Below, piece by piece: positions 15,810-24,965 of a DNA stretch of 64,000 nucleotides (position 1 is its first letter; each line of letters begins with the position of its first letter). This DNA comes from Azoarcus_F sp048158365 (GTDB lineage: Bacteria; Pseudomonadota; Gammaproteobacteria; Burkholderiales; Rhodocyclaceae), in assembly GCA_048158365.1 (NCBI GenBank), contig JBLLNL010000013.1, one strand, 5' to 3'. Position numbers and translations under genes: made by a program. The notes beneath the pieces were generated by a model. It saw only the letters and a program-made list of their open reading frames with translations, was not told where the DNA came from and did no database searches.

Positions 15810-16556
15810 GTGCAAATGAAGGCGACCGTGCCGATTACAGCCGCCGACATCAAGTCAGCCTGCTCGCAATGCAACCTGCTCGAACTGTGCCTGCCCTTCG
15901 GCATGACCGAGCACGAGATCCACCGGCTGGATGAACTGGTCGGAACGCGCCGCAAGGTCAAGCGCCAGCAACACCTGTACCGTGCAGGCGACCCGTTCGA
16001 GGCAATCTACGCGATCCGTATCGGCTGGTTCAAGACCGACGTAGTGCTCGAGGACGGTCGCGAGCAGGTCACCGGCTTCCAGATGACCGGCGAGATGCTC
16101 GGGCTGGACGGAATCAGCACCGAGGCACACTCGTGCAACGCGGTCGCGCTCGAAGACAGTGAAGTGTGTGTCATCGCGTACGACAAGCTCGAGGCACTGT
16201 CGCGCGAGATCGAGGGGCTGCAACACCAGTTCCACAGGGTCATGAGCCGCGAAATCGTGCGTGACCACGGCGTGATGATGCTGCTCGGTTCGATGCGCGC
16301 CGAGGAGCGACTGGCGGCCTTCCTGCTGAATCTGTCACAGCGCTTCACCGCACGCGGTTTTTCCGCCGCCGAGTTTCATCTGCGCATGACCCGGGACGAG
16401 ATCGGCTCCTACCTCGGCCTGAAGCTCGAAACCGTGTCTCGCGCCTTCTCCCGCTTCCAGGACGAGGGCATCATTGCGGTACAGCAGAAGCATATCCGCA
16501 TCGTCGCACAGGACAAACTCAGAAAACTCATCCAGCACCCGGTCGGCGGTCGCTGA
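15810..16556 (+). CDS. fnr: Anaerobic regulator FNR/ANR
   Basis: A 248-aa oxygen-sensing activator with a [4Fe-4S] cluster. N-terminal cysteines C18, C21 and C27 (ACSQCNLLELC) plus C120 (SEVCVIAYD) match the four FNR ligands. The C-terminal helix-turn-helix has the FNR recognition residues E207, S210 and R211 (ETVSRAFSRF). The start is GTG 15810, 10 bp after GGAG; ATG 15816 is possible. It binds TTGAT-N4-ATCAA sites; three such sites are visible in this window, near hemN/fnr and in the ccoS-ccoN gap. Confidence 0.95.
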   Translation: MQMKATVPITAADIKSACSQCNLLELCLPFGMTEHEIHRLDELVGTRRKVKRQQHLYRAGDPFEAIYAIRIGWFKTDVVLEDGREQVTGFQMTGEMLGLDGISTEAHSCNAVALEDSEVCVIAYDKLEALSREIEGLQHQFHRVMSREIVRDHGVMMLLGSMRAEERLAAFLLNLSQRFTARGFSAAEFHLRMTRDEIGSYLGLKLETVSRAFSRFQDEGIIAVQQKHIRIVAQDKLRKLIQHPVGGR

Positions 16557-16586
16557 CGCGCGTGCCACACCCCGGGCCGCGAGCTG

Positions 16587-17126
16587 TCAGCAAGATGGCT
16601 GACGACGTCGGTTGGTCATCGACTGGCCAATACGCGCAAGATCCTCCGCGGTCAGCAGCGCCCGCGCATAGGGAAACAGTTCGCCCTCTTCCCGTTCGGT
16701 GTGCAGCGCATAGCGTTCGGTGAAGGCATGCACTTCGTCGAGCGTCAGATCGACGACCTCGCCTTTCGACACCCGCTCGAGCTTGGCGCGCATCACATCC
16801 CACGCGGCGAACATGCGCTGATGATCCTCGAGTATCCATTCGATCAGCGACTCCAGCGGAAAGCGCCTGTCGGTATCCACCCGCTGTCGCAGCAAAGGAA
16901 TCAGATCCAGCTCCTCATCCATGTGATGGTTGACCGCGGCAACATCGAAATAGCGGATGATGGCCGCCGCCGCCCTGCGCGCCAGCTGGTCGGCACCATG
17001 CTCGGGCAACCATCTGGCCAGCCGGTCCAGCGTGCCGAGTTGCGCATGCAGACGCTCATGGCAGGTCTCCAGCATCTCGAGCGGCGCCTCGAATCCGGGG
17101 GACACCGGAACGAGCGATTCAGTCAT
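16587..17126 (-). CDS. Hemerythrin HHE-domain protein
   Basis: A 179-aa protein with the hemerythrin-like four-helix pattern: His in CHERLH (about 23-27), NHHMDEE (about 75), EDHQRMF (about 108) and HTEREEGE near 145 would bind a di-iron centre. Relatives sense or buffer oxygen or NO, or repair iron-sulfur proteins. It starts at ATG 17126 preceded by GAGGAATG; an upstream in-frame start at 17222 is inside the neighbour. It lies 10 bp downstream of the SirB2 gene, forming a two-gene unit next to fnr and a DNR-like regulator, which fits an anaerobic or NO context. Confidence 0.85.
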   Translation of the reverse strand: MTESLVPVSPGFEAPLEMLETCHERLHAQLGTLDRLARWLPEHGADQLARRAAAAIIRYFDVAAVNHHMDEELDLIPLLRQRVDTDRRFPLESLIEWILEDHQRMFAAWDVMRAKLERVSKGEVVDLTLDEVHAFTERYALHTEREEGELFPYARALLTAEDLARIGQSMTNRRRQPSC

Positions 17127-17136
17127 GAAACATTCC

Positions 17137-17523
17137 TCACAAAGCAAAAAACCCGGTCGCGTTCTTGGACAGCGCGACCGACACGATCCAGGCATAGACC
17201 GACGCAGCGGCGCACCAGGCAAGCATACGCTGCCGACGCGTGCGGCCCCGCTTCAGCGCGATCGTTCCCAACAGGATGTAAGCGATCAGCCCCCCCACCT
17301 TGGCCGTCACCCAGTTGGCAGCGAAAGGATACTGCGAAATCATCATGGCCAGCACGATCGCACTTCCGAGCAGCATGCTGTCGACGACATGCGGCAGGAG
17401 CCGGGTCGCACGGTGACGTAACAGTGGAGACCCGGAAAACATCCACCAGCCGCGTAACGCGAACCCCATCGCGCTGAGCACCACCATAGTGACATGCAGA
17501 TTCTTGATCGTGTAGTAAATCAT
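17137..17523 (-). CDS. SirB2-family membrane protein
   Basis: A 128-aa protein with four predicted membrane helices, beginning MIYYTIKNLHVTMVVLS with the conserved early His and the family's FxLRG(WW) pattern (FALRGWWMF), then RLLPHVVDSMLL with a second membrane-embedded His. SirB2 function is not established (the name comes from Salmonella invasion-gene regulation). The His residues could bind haem or metal (speculation). It precedes the hemerythrin gene by 10 bp. Confidence 0.8.
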   Translation of the reverse strand: MIYYTIKNLHVTMVVLSAMGFALRGWWMFSGSPLLRHRATRLLPHVVDSMLLGSAIVLAMMISQYPFAANWVTAKVGGLIAYILLGTIALKRGRTRRQRMLAWCAAASVYAWIVSVALSKNATGFFAL

Positions 17524-17720
17524 CTTCGGCGAATCCGCTGTCGCTGTCGTGAAAAAACCAGGGCGGCGAATACGAGACGCGCCGGCCGTCGGTCAGGATC
17601 GCGATTCTCCATCGTTCAGGCCGTGTTATCAAACATCCCTGCGTTCCGTCTGTTGCACCCGCCGCATGCAGGACCGGGATCAGTGGCGTTAGAATGCTCG
17701 GCCTATGCAGGGGGTTCTCA

Positions 17721-18410
17721 ATGTCCAGTCCAAACCAGGATCTGTCCGCGCTGTTAATGCAGGTGCCGCTGTTCAGTGGCCTGAGCGAAGCGGATGTCGG
17801 CAACGTCGCCCGTTTCACCCGCGAGCGCAAGCTCGACAAGGGTGAACTCCTTTTCCAACGCGGCGACCCGGCCCACGGCTTCTATCTGGTCGTGACCGGC
17901 CAGATCAAGCTCGGCGTCTCGTCCGCCCAGGGCAACGAGAAGGTCGTCGAGGTCGTCGGTCCGATGCAGACTTTCGGTGAGGCCGTGATGCTGATGAATC
18001 GCCCCTACCCGGTGTTCGCCGAGGCGCTGGTCGCGTCCAATCTGTTGCACATCGGTCAGAACGTCGTGTCCGAACTGATCGATCAGGACCCCGACTTCGC
18101 CCGCAGGCTGCTGGCCGGCATGGCGGTCCGTCTGCACGGCATGGTCAAGGACGTCGAAGCCTACTCGCTGCGCTCGAGCACCCAGCGAGTGATCGGTTAC
18201 CTGCTGCAACAACATGACGACAACGACCACAGCGCCACTCCACGCATCCAGTTGCCCACCAGCAAGCAGGTCCTGGCGTCCCGCCTCAACCTCACGCCAG
18301 AAACCTTGTCCCGGATCTTTCACGACCTGTCCGACGCCGGCCTGATCAGGGTACAGGGCAAGGACATCACCTTGCTTGCGCCCGATCGACTCGCTCGACA
18401 TCAGGGCTGA
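17721..18410 (+). CDS. CRP/FNR-family regulator, DNR-like
   Basis: A 229-aa regulator: sensory barrel (about 10-125), dimer helix, and winged helix-turn-helix at about 175-205 (TSKQVLASRLNLTPETLSRIFHDL). It lacks the FNR N-terminal cysteines and the CRP cAMP Arg-Ser motif, a pattern shared with DNR/NnrR NO-responsive regulators of denitrification. The recognition helix residues E-S-R are FNR-like, so it may read similar sites. It starts at ATG 17721 after CAGGGGG. It is divergent from SirB2-hemerythrin, which may be its target. The NO-sensor assignment is inference. Confidence 0.82.
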   Translation: MSSPNQDLSALLMQVPLFSGLSEADVGNVARFTRERKLDKGELLFQRGDPAHGFYLVVTGQIKLGVSSAQGNEKVVEVVGPMQTFGEAVMLMNRPYPVFAEALVASNLLHIGQNVVSELIDQDPDFARRLLAGMAVRLHGMVKDVEAYSLRSSTQRVIGYLLQQHDDNDHSATPRIQLPTSKQVLASRLNLTPETLSRIFHDLSDAGLIRVQGKDITLLAPDRLARHQG

Positions 18411-18529
18411 CCACCGGGCCGCCGGCCTTCCTTGCCGAGCCGATTGTGCGCAACCGACCAGAACGGGTCATTGACGCCAGTCAAGCGCACGGCGCCGGGA
18501 TCCGCAGCATTCGGTGCGGGCGCAACGGG

Positions 18530-20263
18530 TCACCGTTCGAGCACGTAAGCCCCCGGCGCATCGGCCAGCCGGGGAAACCCGCGACGGCTGACCGGACGCG
18601 CATCCACCCACTCACCGCAGCGCGGCTTGAGCCATTGCATCCAGTCTTCCCACCATGATCCGTCATGCTCCGTAGCCTGACTGCGCCAGCTGTCGGCCGG
18701 GTCGGAGCGGTGCGCGTCGGCCACCCAGTATTTGCGCTTCGGTGGATCGACCGGTGGATTCACGATGCCGAAGATATGCCCCGAACTCGACAGCACGAAG
18801 CGCTTGGGTCCGGTGGCGTGATTATTGATGCGATAGGCCTGCTTCCACGGCGCGATGTGATCGTCCTCAGCCGCAACCGCATAGACGGGCTGCGTGATGC
18901 GCGACAGATCCAGGGGCTGTCCGGCCAGGCGCAGCCCATCCTTTTCGATGAGTCGGTTCTCCAGATAGAGTGCGCGCAGATACCACGCATGCATCGCGTA
19001 GGGCATGCGCGTGGTGTCCATGTTCCAGAACAGGACGTCGAACGGCGGCGGCGATTCTCCATACAGCCAACCATGCACGACGTAGTGCCAGATCAGAGTG
19101 TTCGAGCGCAACAGGCGGAACGACCACGCCATCTCCCTGCCATCGAGGCAACCCTTGCGCGCCATGTTGCCGATGATGAAGCGGATGCTCGCATCATCGA
19201 CGAACACTTCGATATCCCCCGGTTTGTGGAAATCGACCAGCGTCGTCAGCAGCGTGAGGTCGGCCACCGGAACGTGTTCCTCGTCGAATTCGCGATTGGC
19301 CCAGGCCATGTACATGGCCAGTGCGGTGCCGCCGATGCAGTAGCCGACCGCATGCACCCGCGCCGCCCCGGTGAAATTGCGCGCAACATCCACGGTCGCG
19401 TGCACGCCGCGCATCAGATAATCGTCGAAACCGACGTCGCGCAGGGATTCGTCCGGATTCTTCCAACTGGTGATGAACACATCCAGCCCCTGGTCGAGCA
19501 GATAGCGAATCATGCTCTTCTTCGGGGTCAGGTCCAGGATGTAGAACTTGTTGATCCAGGGCGTGACGATCACCACAGGTTCCGCATGCACCTTGGGTAG
19601 GGTCGGCGCATAGTGGATGACCTCGAGCAGGTCATTGCGAAACACCACCGCACCAGGTGTGGTCGCCAGGTTCTCGCCGACCTTGAAATCCTCCGGATCG
19701 GTCATCCGCACGTCACCCGCGCGCATGTCGTCGAGCATGTTCCTGAAACCCTGGCGCACCGATTCGCCGTTGGATTCCATCGCCTTGCGGATCGCGATCG
19801 GGTTGGTCCAGAAAAAATTGGTCGGAGACACCGCGTTCAGCCACTTTCGCCACCAGAACGCCGCCCGGCGACGCTCCTTGCTTGACAGCCCCGGCGTGTC
19901 GTACAGCATGTCCTGCACATTGTGCGTGATCGCGAGATACCACTCCTTCGCGAGATCCCAGGTCGGCAGATCGGTCCACACCGGATCCGCGAAACGGACG
20001 TCGTCCGGATTGGGCCTGACCGGATCTGGATGCGATTTTCCGAGCATCCGCCACATCGAATGGCTCTGCAGGCGCCACAGATCATTCGAAAGCGCCAGTA
20101 GCCGCTCCCCCAGTTCCTGCGGATGGGTCATCCAGGCCAGCTGCGCATGAACGATGGGCGCAGTCATGCCGAGCGGATCGACCGTTCCTTCGACCGAATC
20201 ATGCATCTGCCGCATCGCACGACTGACCGTGTCGAGCGGACTTCGAGAATTTCTGTTTTGCAT
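18530..20263 (-). CDS. phaC: Poly(3-hydroxyalkanoate) synthase, PhaC
   Basis: A 577-aa polymerase of hydroxyacyl-CoA into storage polyester on granules. It has the N-terminal PhaC domain (about 60-230) and an alpha/beta-hydrolase core with lipase-like box GYCIGG (nucleophile C309), Asp468 (AAEDDHIAPW) and His496 (SSSGHIFGI). Length fits class I. The start ATG 20263 has AAGGAAAGG just upstream; an alternative at 20317 lacks support. No phaA/phaB/phasin gene is adjacent. It converges with the DNR-like gene and is 103 bp downstream of the metallo-hydrolase gene. Confidence 0.93.
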   Translation of the reverse strand: MQNRNSRSPLDTVSRAMRQMHDSVEGTVDPLGMTAPIVHAQLAWMTHPQELGERLLALSNDLWRLQSHSMWRMLGKSHPDPVRPNPDDVRFADPVWTDLPTWDLAKEWYLAITHNVQDMLYDTPGLSSKERRRAAFWWRKWLNAVSPTNFFWTNPIAIRKAMESNGESVRQGFRNMLDDMRAGDVRMTDPEDFKVGENLATTPGAVVFRNDLLEVIHYAPTLPKVHAEPVVIVTPWINKFYILDLTPKKSMIRYLLDQGLDVFITSWKNPDESLRDVGFDDYLMRGVHATVDVARNFTGAARVHAVGYCIGGTALAMYMAWANREFDEEHVPVADLTLLTTLVDFHKPGDIEVFVDDASIRFIIGNMARKGCLDGREMAWSFRLLRSNTLIWHYVVHGWLYGESPPPFDVLFWNMDTTRMPYAMHAWYLRALYLENRLIEKDGLRLAGQPLDLSRITQPVYAVAAEDDHIAPWKQAYRINNHATGPKRFVLSSSGHIFGIVNPPVDPPKRKYWVADAHRSDPADSWRSQATEHDGSWWEDWMQWLKPRCGEWVDARPVSRRGFPRLADAPGAYVLER

Positions 20264-20366
20264 TACCTTTCCTTGAGTGCCGTTCAGGCCTTGTCGTGCC
20301 ACAATCAAGTCCATCACGGTGTCGTGAACGCCTCATGACGCCCTCCCGCCGCACCTGCTGCTGCCT

Positions 20367-21776
20367 TCACGCCAGCGGGTAGAGTCGCTCCGGCGCAGCG
20401 AGCTCGACGCCGTTCCAACCCCGCTCGGACTCGATCGCTTCGGCAAAGACCCTCGACGCCTCGTGTTCGCCATGCACGACGAAGGTGCGTTCAGGCGGTT
20501 TCTCGAAATGGGCCAGCCACTCGAGCAAGGCCCGCTGATCCGCATGCGCCGAGAGCCCCCCTATCGTATGGATCGCCGCCCTGACCGGCACGCGATCACC
20601 GAACAGCGTGACCGTACGCGCGCCATCGACCAGACGCCTGCCGAGCGTACCGCCGGCCTGAAAACCGCATATGACGATGCTGCACTCCGGGCGTCCGAGG
20701 TTGTGGAGCAGGTGATGCTTGATTCGCCCCGCGTCGCACATGCCGCTGGCCGAAATGATCACCAGGCCCGACCGCCGCGTGTTCAGTGCGATCGACTCCT
20801 CCACGTCCTGGACGAAGCGCAGCTTGACCTGCTCCGGATGCGCGAGAACCCAGTCACGCAGTTCACGGGTTTCCTCATCCCACAGGTCGTCATGCTGCAA
20901 CGTGAGTTCGGTCACGGCCGATGCCATTGGCGAGTCGACGACGATCTCGAGACCCTTCACCCTGCCCTGTCGGACCAGACTGGCCAGCACGAAGATGACC
21001 TCCTGGGTCCGGCCAACCGCGAATGCCGGTATCACGACATTGCCACGGCGCCGTTCCAGCGTGTCATGCAGCACGGTGACCAGTTCGTCCTCGGTCTGCG
21101 CCATCGGCCGGTGCGCGCGATTGCCGTAGGTGGACTCGACGATCAGATAGTCCGCACGACGTATGGGCGCAGGGTCACGTACCACGGGACGCATTTTCTG
21201 GCCGATGTCGCCCGAGAACACGAAGCGCCTGGAGTGCCCTCCGGTGGCCACGTCCACTTCGATGATGGCGGATCCGAGAATGTGCCCAGCGTCACGGAAC
21301 CGACAATGAACCCCGGAATACACTTCGACGTCCTCGTCGTAACTCACCCGGCGAAGACGCGCCAGGCTTTCGCGCGCCTGCTCCACCGTGTACAGCGGTG
21401 CGGCGTTGGACAGACTCCTCGTATTGCGCGACCGTCTGTGCCGATTGGCCCATTCGGCCTCCTTCTCCTGGATGTAGGCCGAATCGAGCAACATCACATG
21501 AAGCAGATCCACAGTCGCCTTGGTCGCAACAATCGACCCCTTGTACCCGAGTGAAACCAGCCGCGGAACCAGGCCGGAATGATCGAGGTGCGCATGGGTG
21601 AGCAACACGAAGTCGATCGCGCGCAGATCGAAATCGAACGCCCGGAAGTTCTTGAATGCGGCGTTGCGGCCACCCTGGAACATGCCGCAGTCGACGAGAA
21701 AGGCAAGACCGCCATGCTCCACCCTTGCGCATGAACCGGTGACCTCTCCGGCCGCGCCATGAAACGTGATCTGCAT
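20367..21776 (-). CDS. Beta-CASP metallo-beta-lactamase-fold hydrolase
   Basis: A 469-aa protein with zinc motif HAHLDHSG (H61, H63, D65, H66), DAGHILGSA, a beta-CASP insert, VDSPMAS, and the C-terminal RMMBL part (GFQAGGTLGRR; IGGLSAHADQ). This architecture is that of CPSF/RNase J-like or YSH1-type exo/endoribonucleases in bacteria. The RNA substrate is unknown. ATG 21776 starts MQITFHGAAGEVTG, typical for the family. Possibly co-transcribed with phaC; no functional link is evident. Confidence 0.87.
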   Translation of the reverse strand: MQITFHGAAGEVTGSCARVEHGGLAFLVDCGMFQGGRNAAFKNFRAFDFDLRAIDFVLLTHAHLDHSGLVPRLVSLGYKGSIVATKATVDLLHVMLLDSAYIQEKEAEWANRHRRSRNTRSLSNAAPLYTVEQARESLARLRRVSYDEDVEVYSGVHCRFRDAGHILGSAIIEVDVATGGHSRRFVFSGDIGQKMRPVVRDPAPIRRADYLIVESTYGNRAHRPMAQTEDELVTVLHDTLERRRGNVVIPAFAVGRTQEVIFVLASLVRQGRVKGLEIVVDSPMASAVTELTLQHDDLWDEETRELRDWVLAHPEQVKLRFVQDVEESIALNTRRSGLVIISASGMCDAGRIKHHLLHNLGRPECSIVICGFQAGGTLGRRLVDGARTVTLFGDRVPVRAAIHTIGGLSAHADQRALLEWLAHFEKPPERTFVVHGEHEASRVFAEAIESERGWNGVELAAPERLYPLA

Positions 21777-21921
21777 CGTCGCCCTCCCTGTCGAATGAGG
21801 CGCGCTCTGGACCGCCTCCGTTCCAGCATACCCCGCTCGGGCCTACCCATCCAGTGCGCAAACTCTGGCATCATGACGTCGACACCCCCTTCCTGTCAGA
21901 CAAAGTGCAAGGAGACGCATC

Positions 21922-22365
21922 ATGTTCAAACATCTGCTTGTTCCGACCGATGGATCCCAGTTGTCGGATGCGGCCGTAGGTCGCGCGGTGACATTCGCCA
22001 AAGAGACCGGCGCGCGCGTGACCTTCTTTTATGCGCAGCCCGATTTTCCGATGCCGATCTACGGCGAGGGCGCGCTGATCGACCCGACCACGCCGGAACA
22101 GTTCGCTAAATCGGCCGAACGGGAAGCAAAGAAGATCCTGGACAAGGCCAAGGCCGCTGCCGACGATGTCGGCGTCGTCGCCGACATCGACACCGCGGTC
22201 AATGAGGTGCCCTATGAAGCGATCATCGACGCTGCCGACCGGCATGGTTGCGACCTGATCTTCATGGCCTCACACGGTCGTCGCGGCATCGCCGGACTGC
22301 TGCTCGGCAGCGAAACTCAGAAGGTGCTGACCCATTCGAAGATTCCGGTGCTGATCTATCGTTGA
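21922..22365 (+). CDS. Universal stress protein (UspA family)
   Basis: A 147-aa alpha/beta protein with nucleotide-binding pattern G-x2-G-x9-G-S (GRRGIAGLLLGSE, residues 119-131) and an N-terminal FKHLLVPTDGS, indicating the ATP-binding subclass. A good AAGGAG (21909-21914) precedes ATG 21922. It is a single-gene unit divergent from the metallo-hydrolase. Usp genes near FNR-type clusters are often anoxia-induced, but no FNR box is seen upstream here. Confidence 0.92.
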   Translation: MFKHLLVPTDGSQLSDAAVGRAVTFAKETGARVTFFYAQPDFPMPIYGEGALIDPTTPEQFAKSAEREAKKILDKAKAAADDVGVVADIDTAVNEVPYEAIIDAADRHGCDLIFMASHGRRGIAGLLLGSETQKVLTHSKIPVLIYR

Positions 22366-22514
22366 CCCGGACAAGACGTTCTTAAGGGGTTACGACGTCC
22401 GTCTGGCTGCACCGATCCGTCCATCCGCCTCTGTCCGATCAGCCGCACGCGACCGAGGCACTTGCGCTTGGCTTCGAGCCTCGCGCAGCCTGCGCATTGG
22501 ATCGGCAGCCGGCT

Positions 22515-22757
22515 TCAGTTCGGCGTTTCGCGATTGATTTCGTCAGGCTGGCGCTGCAGCCAGATCGTCATCAGGCTCGACGCCGCGCAAACCAGCCAGA
22601 AACCGAAGAAGCCGATCGAATAGGTCGCGATCTGCGAGTATTCGACCGGATCACCGAACAGGTAGAGTTCCCGCGGATTGATGATGGTGAAGAACAGCAT
22701 CTCCGCAATGCCTGCGACCAGAAACGACGGCCACAGCACCTGAATCCATTTCATCAT
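22515..22757 (-). CDS. Small membrane protein downstream of fixH, 80 aa
   Basis: No family is recognised with certainty. Two hydrophobic segments (about residues 5-25 and 42-64) flank a short loop with NPRELYLFGDPVEYS. The tail is charged. AGGAG lies 11 bp before ATG 22757 (an immediately following ATG is equivalent). It is on the same strand 97 bp after fixH and at the end of the cbb3 assembly cluster, so a minor role in oxidase assembly is possible but unproven. Confidence 0.6.
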   Translation of the reverse strand: MMKWIQVLWPSFLVAGIAEMLFFTIINPRELYLFGDPVEYSQIATYSIGFFGFWLVCAASSLMTIWLQRQPDEINRETPN

Positions 22758-22854
22758 TCCCTGCACTCCTAAACCATGAACCCGATCGCGACTTCGCCCA
22801 CCGTCCGCGTTCATTGCCGGTAGGGTCGAACTGTTTTTTGCGGGCCCTGCACTG

Positions 22855-23397
22855 TCAGGACTCGTAAGGAAGAATGCGCTTTTCGGTCTCTGTCGGGATG
22901 TAGACCGCTCCGTTCAAGCGCCAGGTGCGCGATTCGTCCTCGAGCTGAATGATCCAGCGACCGGTCGTCAGCGGAGCGACCGGCCCCGAGAAAACACCGC
23001 CACTCGCGTCGAGTCGCAGGATCTGATCCTGACCGCCACGGGTAGGATGCGCGATCGTGACGATCAGCGCCTTGGGCAGGGACGCCGCATCTTCGGCCGA
23101 CAGGCGTACCGTCACGTTTTCGGAGCGGATGCTCAGGTCGGCGACCAGACCGAGCTCGGCAGCATGCACCGAGCGCGCGAGGGTACGGTCTATCGCACGG
23201 CCCTGCCGGTAGTAGTCATCGACCACCAGTCCATCCCAGGTCGTGATCGCAAGATACAGAAACACCATTCCGACCACCACCGAGGTCGCGGGCAGTGAGA
23301 TCAGGATCCACGGCCACCGCTGCTTGTACCAGGGGGGCGGTTTGCCTTGAAGGTCGCGCATATGCCTGCTTGCCTCGCCTCTTGCATCTGCCGTCAT
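22855..23397 (-). CDS. ccoH: Cytochrome oxidase assembly protein FixH/CcoH
   Basis: A 180-aa bitopic membrane protein: short cytosolic N-terminus, one membrane helix (about 28-51, WPWILISLPATSVVVGMVFL) and a periplasmic domain with DDYYRQGRAID, the family hallmark, and the WIIQLEDESRTWRL strand. FixH is required for assembly or stability of cbb3 oxidase with CcoI. It starts with an ATGA overlap with the ccoG stop (23394-23397), so the pair is translationally coupled. Confidence 0.88.
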   Translation of the reverse strand: MTADARGEASRHMRDLQGKPPPWYKQRWPWILISLPATSVVVGMVFLYLAITTWDGLVVDDYYRQGRAIDRTLARSVHAAELGLVADLSIRSENVTVRLSAEDAASLPKALIVTIAHPTRGGQDQILRLDASGGVFSGPVAPLTTGRWIIQLEDESRTWRLNGAVYIPTETEKRILPYES

Positions 23398-24821
23398 CGC
23401 GGCAGGATGAATGTCGTTTGTTCGCGCACCGAAGTCGCGTCCCCGCCATCGGTGACTTCGACCTCGAAGAAGATGTCGTGCGAGCCGGGCACGCCCGCCT
23501 CCGGCGGAACGCGAACCTGAACCGTCACCGACTCGGTGTTCGCGGCCGGCAGGCGGACCGTGTCTTCACCGTCGATTCGAACACCGTCCATACCGCTGAC
23601 CGAAATCCGCACCGTCCGCTCTCGTTCGACCATGTTGATCACGTGCAGACGATAGACGTTCTCGATCAGCCCATTCTCGACCTCGCGCGCCAGCGTGGCC
23701 CGGTCGCGGATGATGTCCACCCGCAGGTCGGAGCGCGTCGCCAGGCCGAACACGGTCGCGAGACAGATCAGCGCGAGCAGTCCCCCGTAGACCAAGGTCC
23801 TCGGGCGCGCGATATGGGTCAGGATGTCCCGCTTGCTCCAGTGCTGCTTCAGTGCATTCTCGGTCGAATAGCGAATCAGTCCGCGCGGATAGTCCATCTT
23901 GTCCATGACCTGATCACAGGCATCGATGCATGCCGCGCAGCCGATGCATTCATACTGAAGCCCCTTGCGGATGTCGATTCCGGTCGGACAGACCTGCACG
24001 CAGATACCGCAGTCGATGCAATCACCCTTGCCGACGGTCTTGGGGTCCACACCCTTGCGGCGTGTGCCGCGCGGCTCACCCCGCTCCTCGTCGTAGGTGA
24101 TAACCAGCGTATCGGGATCGAACATGACCCCCTGGAAACGGGCGTAAGGACACATGTACAGGCACACCTGCTCGCGCATGACGCCCGCGAACATATAAGT
24201 GAAGGCCCCGTAGAACAGGATCCAGAAGGTTTCCCAGGGACCGAAACTCAACGTACGCGCCGACTGCAGCAACTCGTCCAGCGGCGAAAAATAGGCGACG
24301 AAGGTAAAGCCGGTCCATAGCGCGACCAGACCCCAGACTGCGAACTTGGTCGCACGCAACCGGAACTTGCGCGCATCCATCGGCGCGTCGTTCAGTTTCC
24401 GACGCTTGTTGTGATCACCCTCGATCTTCTCCTCGATCCACATGAAGATCTCGGTGTAGACCGTCTGAGGACATGCGTAGCCACACCACAGGCGACCTGC
24501 GATCGCGGTGAAGAAGAACAGCGCATAGGCGGAGATGATGAGCAGGATGGCGAGATAGAACACATCCTGGGGCCAGAAGACCCAACCGAAAATATAGAAC
24601 TTGCGTTCGGTCAGGTGAAACAGCACGGCCTGCCGGTCGTTCCAGGTGAGCCAGGGCAGACCGTAGTATATGAGTTGGGTGACCCAGACCATGATCCAGC
24701 GCCAGTTCGCGAAGTAGCCGCTGGTCGAGCGCACATGCAGTTTCTTGCGCGCCGCGTAGAGTCCTTGATCGGAGGGTTGGTCGTTTCCTGTGCTGGCTTT
24801 CGATGCTGCCGGGTCGGCCAT
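23394..24821 (-). CDS. ccoG: cbb3 oxidase copper-assembly ferredoxin-like protein CcoG/FixG
   Basis: A 475-aa membrane protein with about five helices and two 4Fe-4S motifs in the central cytosolic domain (CIDCGICVQVCP and CIGCAACIDACD), plus upstream CGYACPQTVY and YMCPYARFQ. CcoG has been shown to reduce Cu(II) to Cu(I) for cbb3 assembly. The frame extends to a GTG at 24860, but that codon sits inside the ccoP terminator, so ATG 24821 (MADPAASKAS) is chosen despite a weak RBS. It follows ccoNOQP but is separated from it by an intrinsic terminator. Confidence 0.92.
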   Translation of the reverse strand: MADPAASKASTGNDQPSDQGLYAARKKLHVRSTSGYFANWRWIMVWVTQLIYYGLPWLTWNDRQAVLFHLTERKFYIFGWVFWPQDVFYLAILLIISAYALFFFTAIAGRLWCGYACPQTVYTEIFMWIEEKIEGDHNKRRKLNDAPMDARKFRLRATKFAVWGLVALWTGFTFVAYFSPLDELLQSARTLSFGPWETFWILFYGAFTYMFAGVMREQVCLYMCPYARFQGVMFDPDTLVITYDEERGEPRGTRRKGVDPKTVGKGDCIDCGICVQVCPTGIDIRKGLQYECIGCAACIDACDQVMDKMDYPRGLIRYSTENALKQHWSKRDILTHIARPRTLVYGGLLALICLATVFGLATRSDLRVDIIRDRATLAREVENGLIENVYRLHVINMVERERTVRISVSGMDGVRIDGEDTVRLPAANTESVTVQVRVPPEAGVPGSHDIFFEVEVTDGGDATSVREQTTFILPR

Positions 24822-24851
24822 GACGGCGATGTCCGCAAAAGAGATTCGGGG

Positions 24852-24880
24852 TAAAAACACCCCGGGCGCCCGGCCCGGGG
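24852..24880 (-). terminator. Intrinsic terminator of ccoNOQP
   Basis: On the minus strand an 8-bp stem CCCCGGGC / GCCCGGGG with a 5-nt loop is followed by TGTTTTTA. It lies 86 bp after the ccoP stop. Confidence 0.8.
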
Positions 24881-24903
24881 CATCCGTGCAAGCTGTTATT
24901 GTG

Positions 24904-24931
24904 CGCCTGTCCGGATCGAGCCGGACAGGCG
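24904..24931. other. Second hairpin after ccoP
   Basis: CGCCTGTCCGG / CCGGACAGGCG form an 11-bp perfect stem with a 6-nt loop, 35 bp after ccoP and before the intrinsic terminator. With no T-run it may protect the ccoNOQP 3' end from exonucleases. Confidence 0.5.
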
Positions 24932-24965
24932 TGCTACCTGAGTATCAAGTTGTAGATCTGCCCGT

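Noticed and set aside
24822..24860. Upstream GTG start for ccoG
   Set aside because: The codon sits within the ccoP terminator hairpin and has no RBS.
24904..24931. Hairpin taken as a second terminator of ccoP
   Set aside because: No T-run follows on either strand; kept only as a stem-loop.
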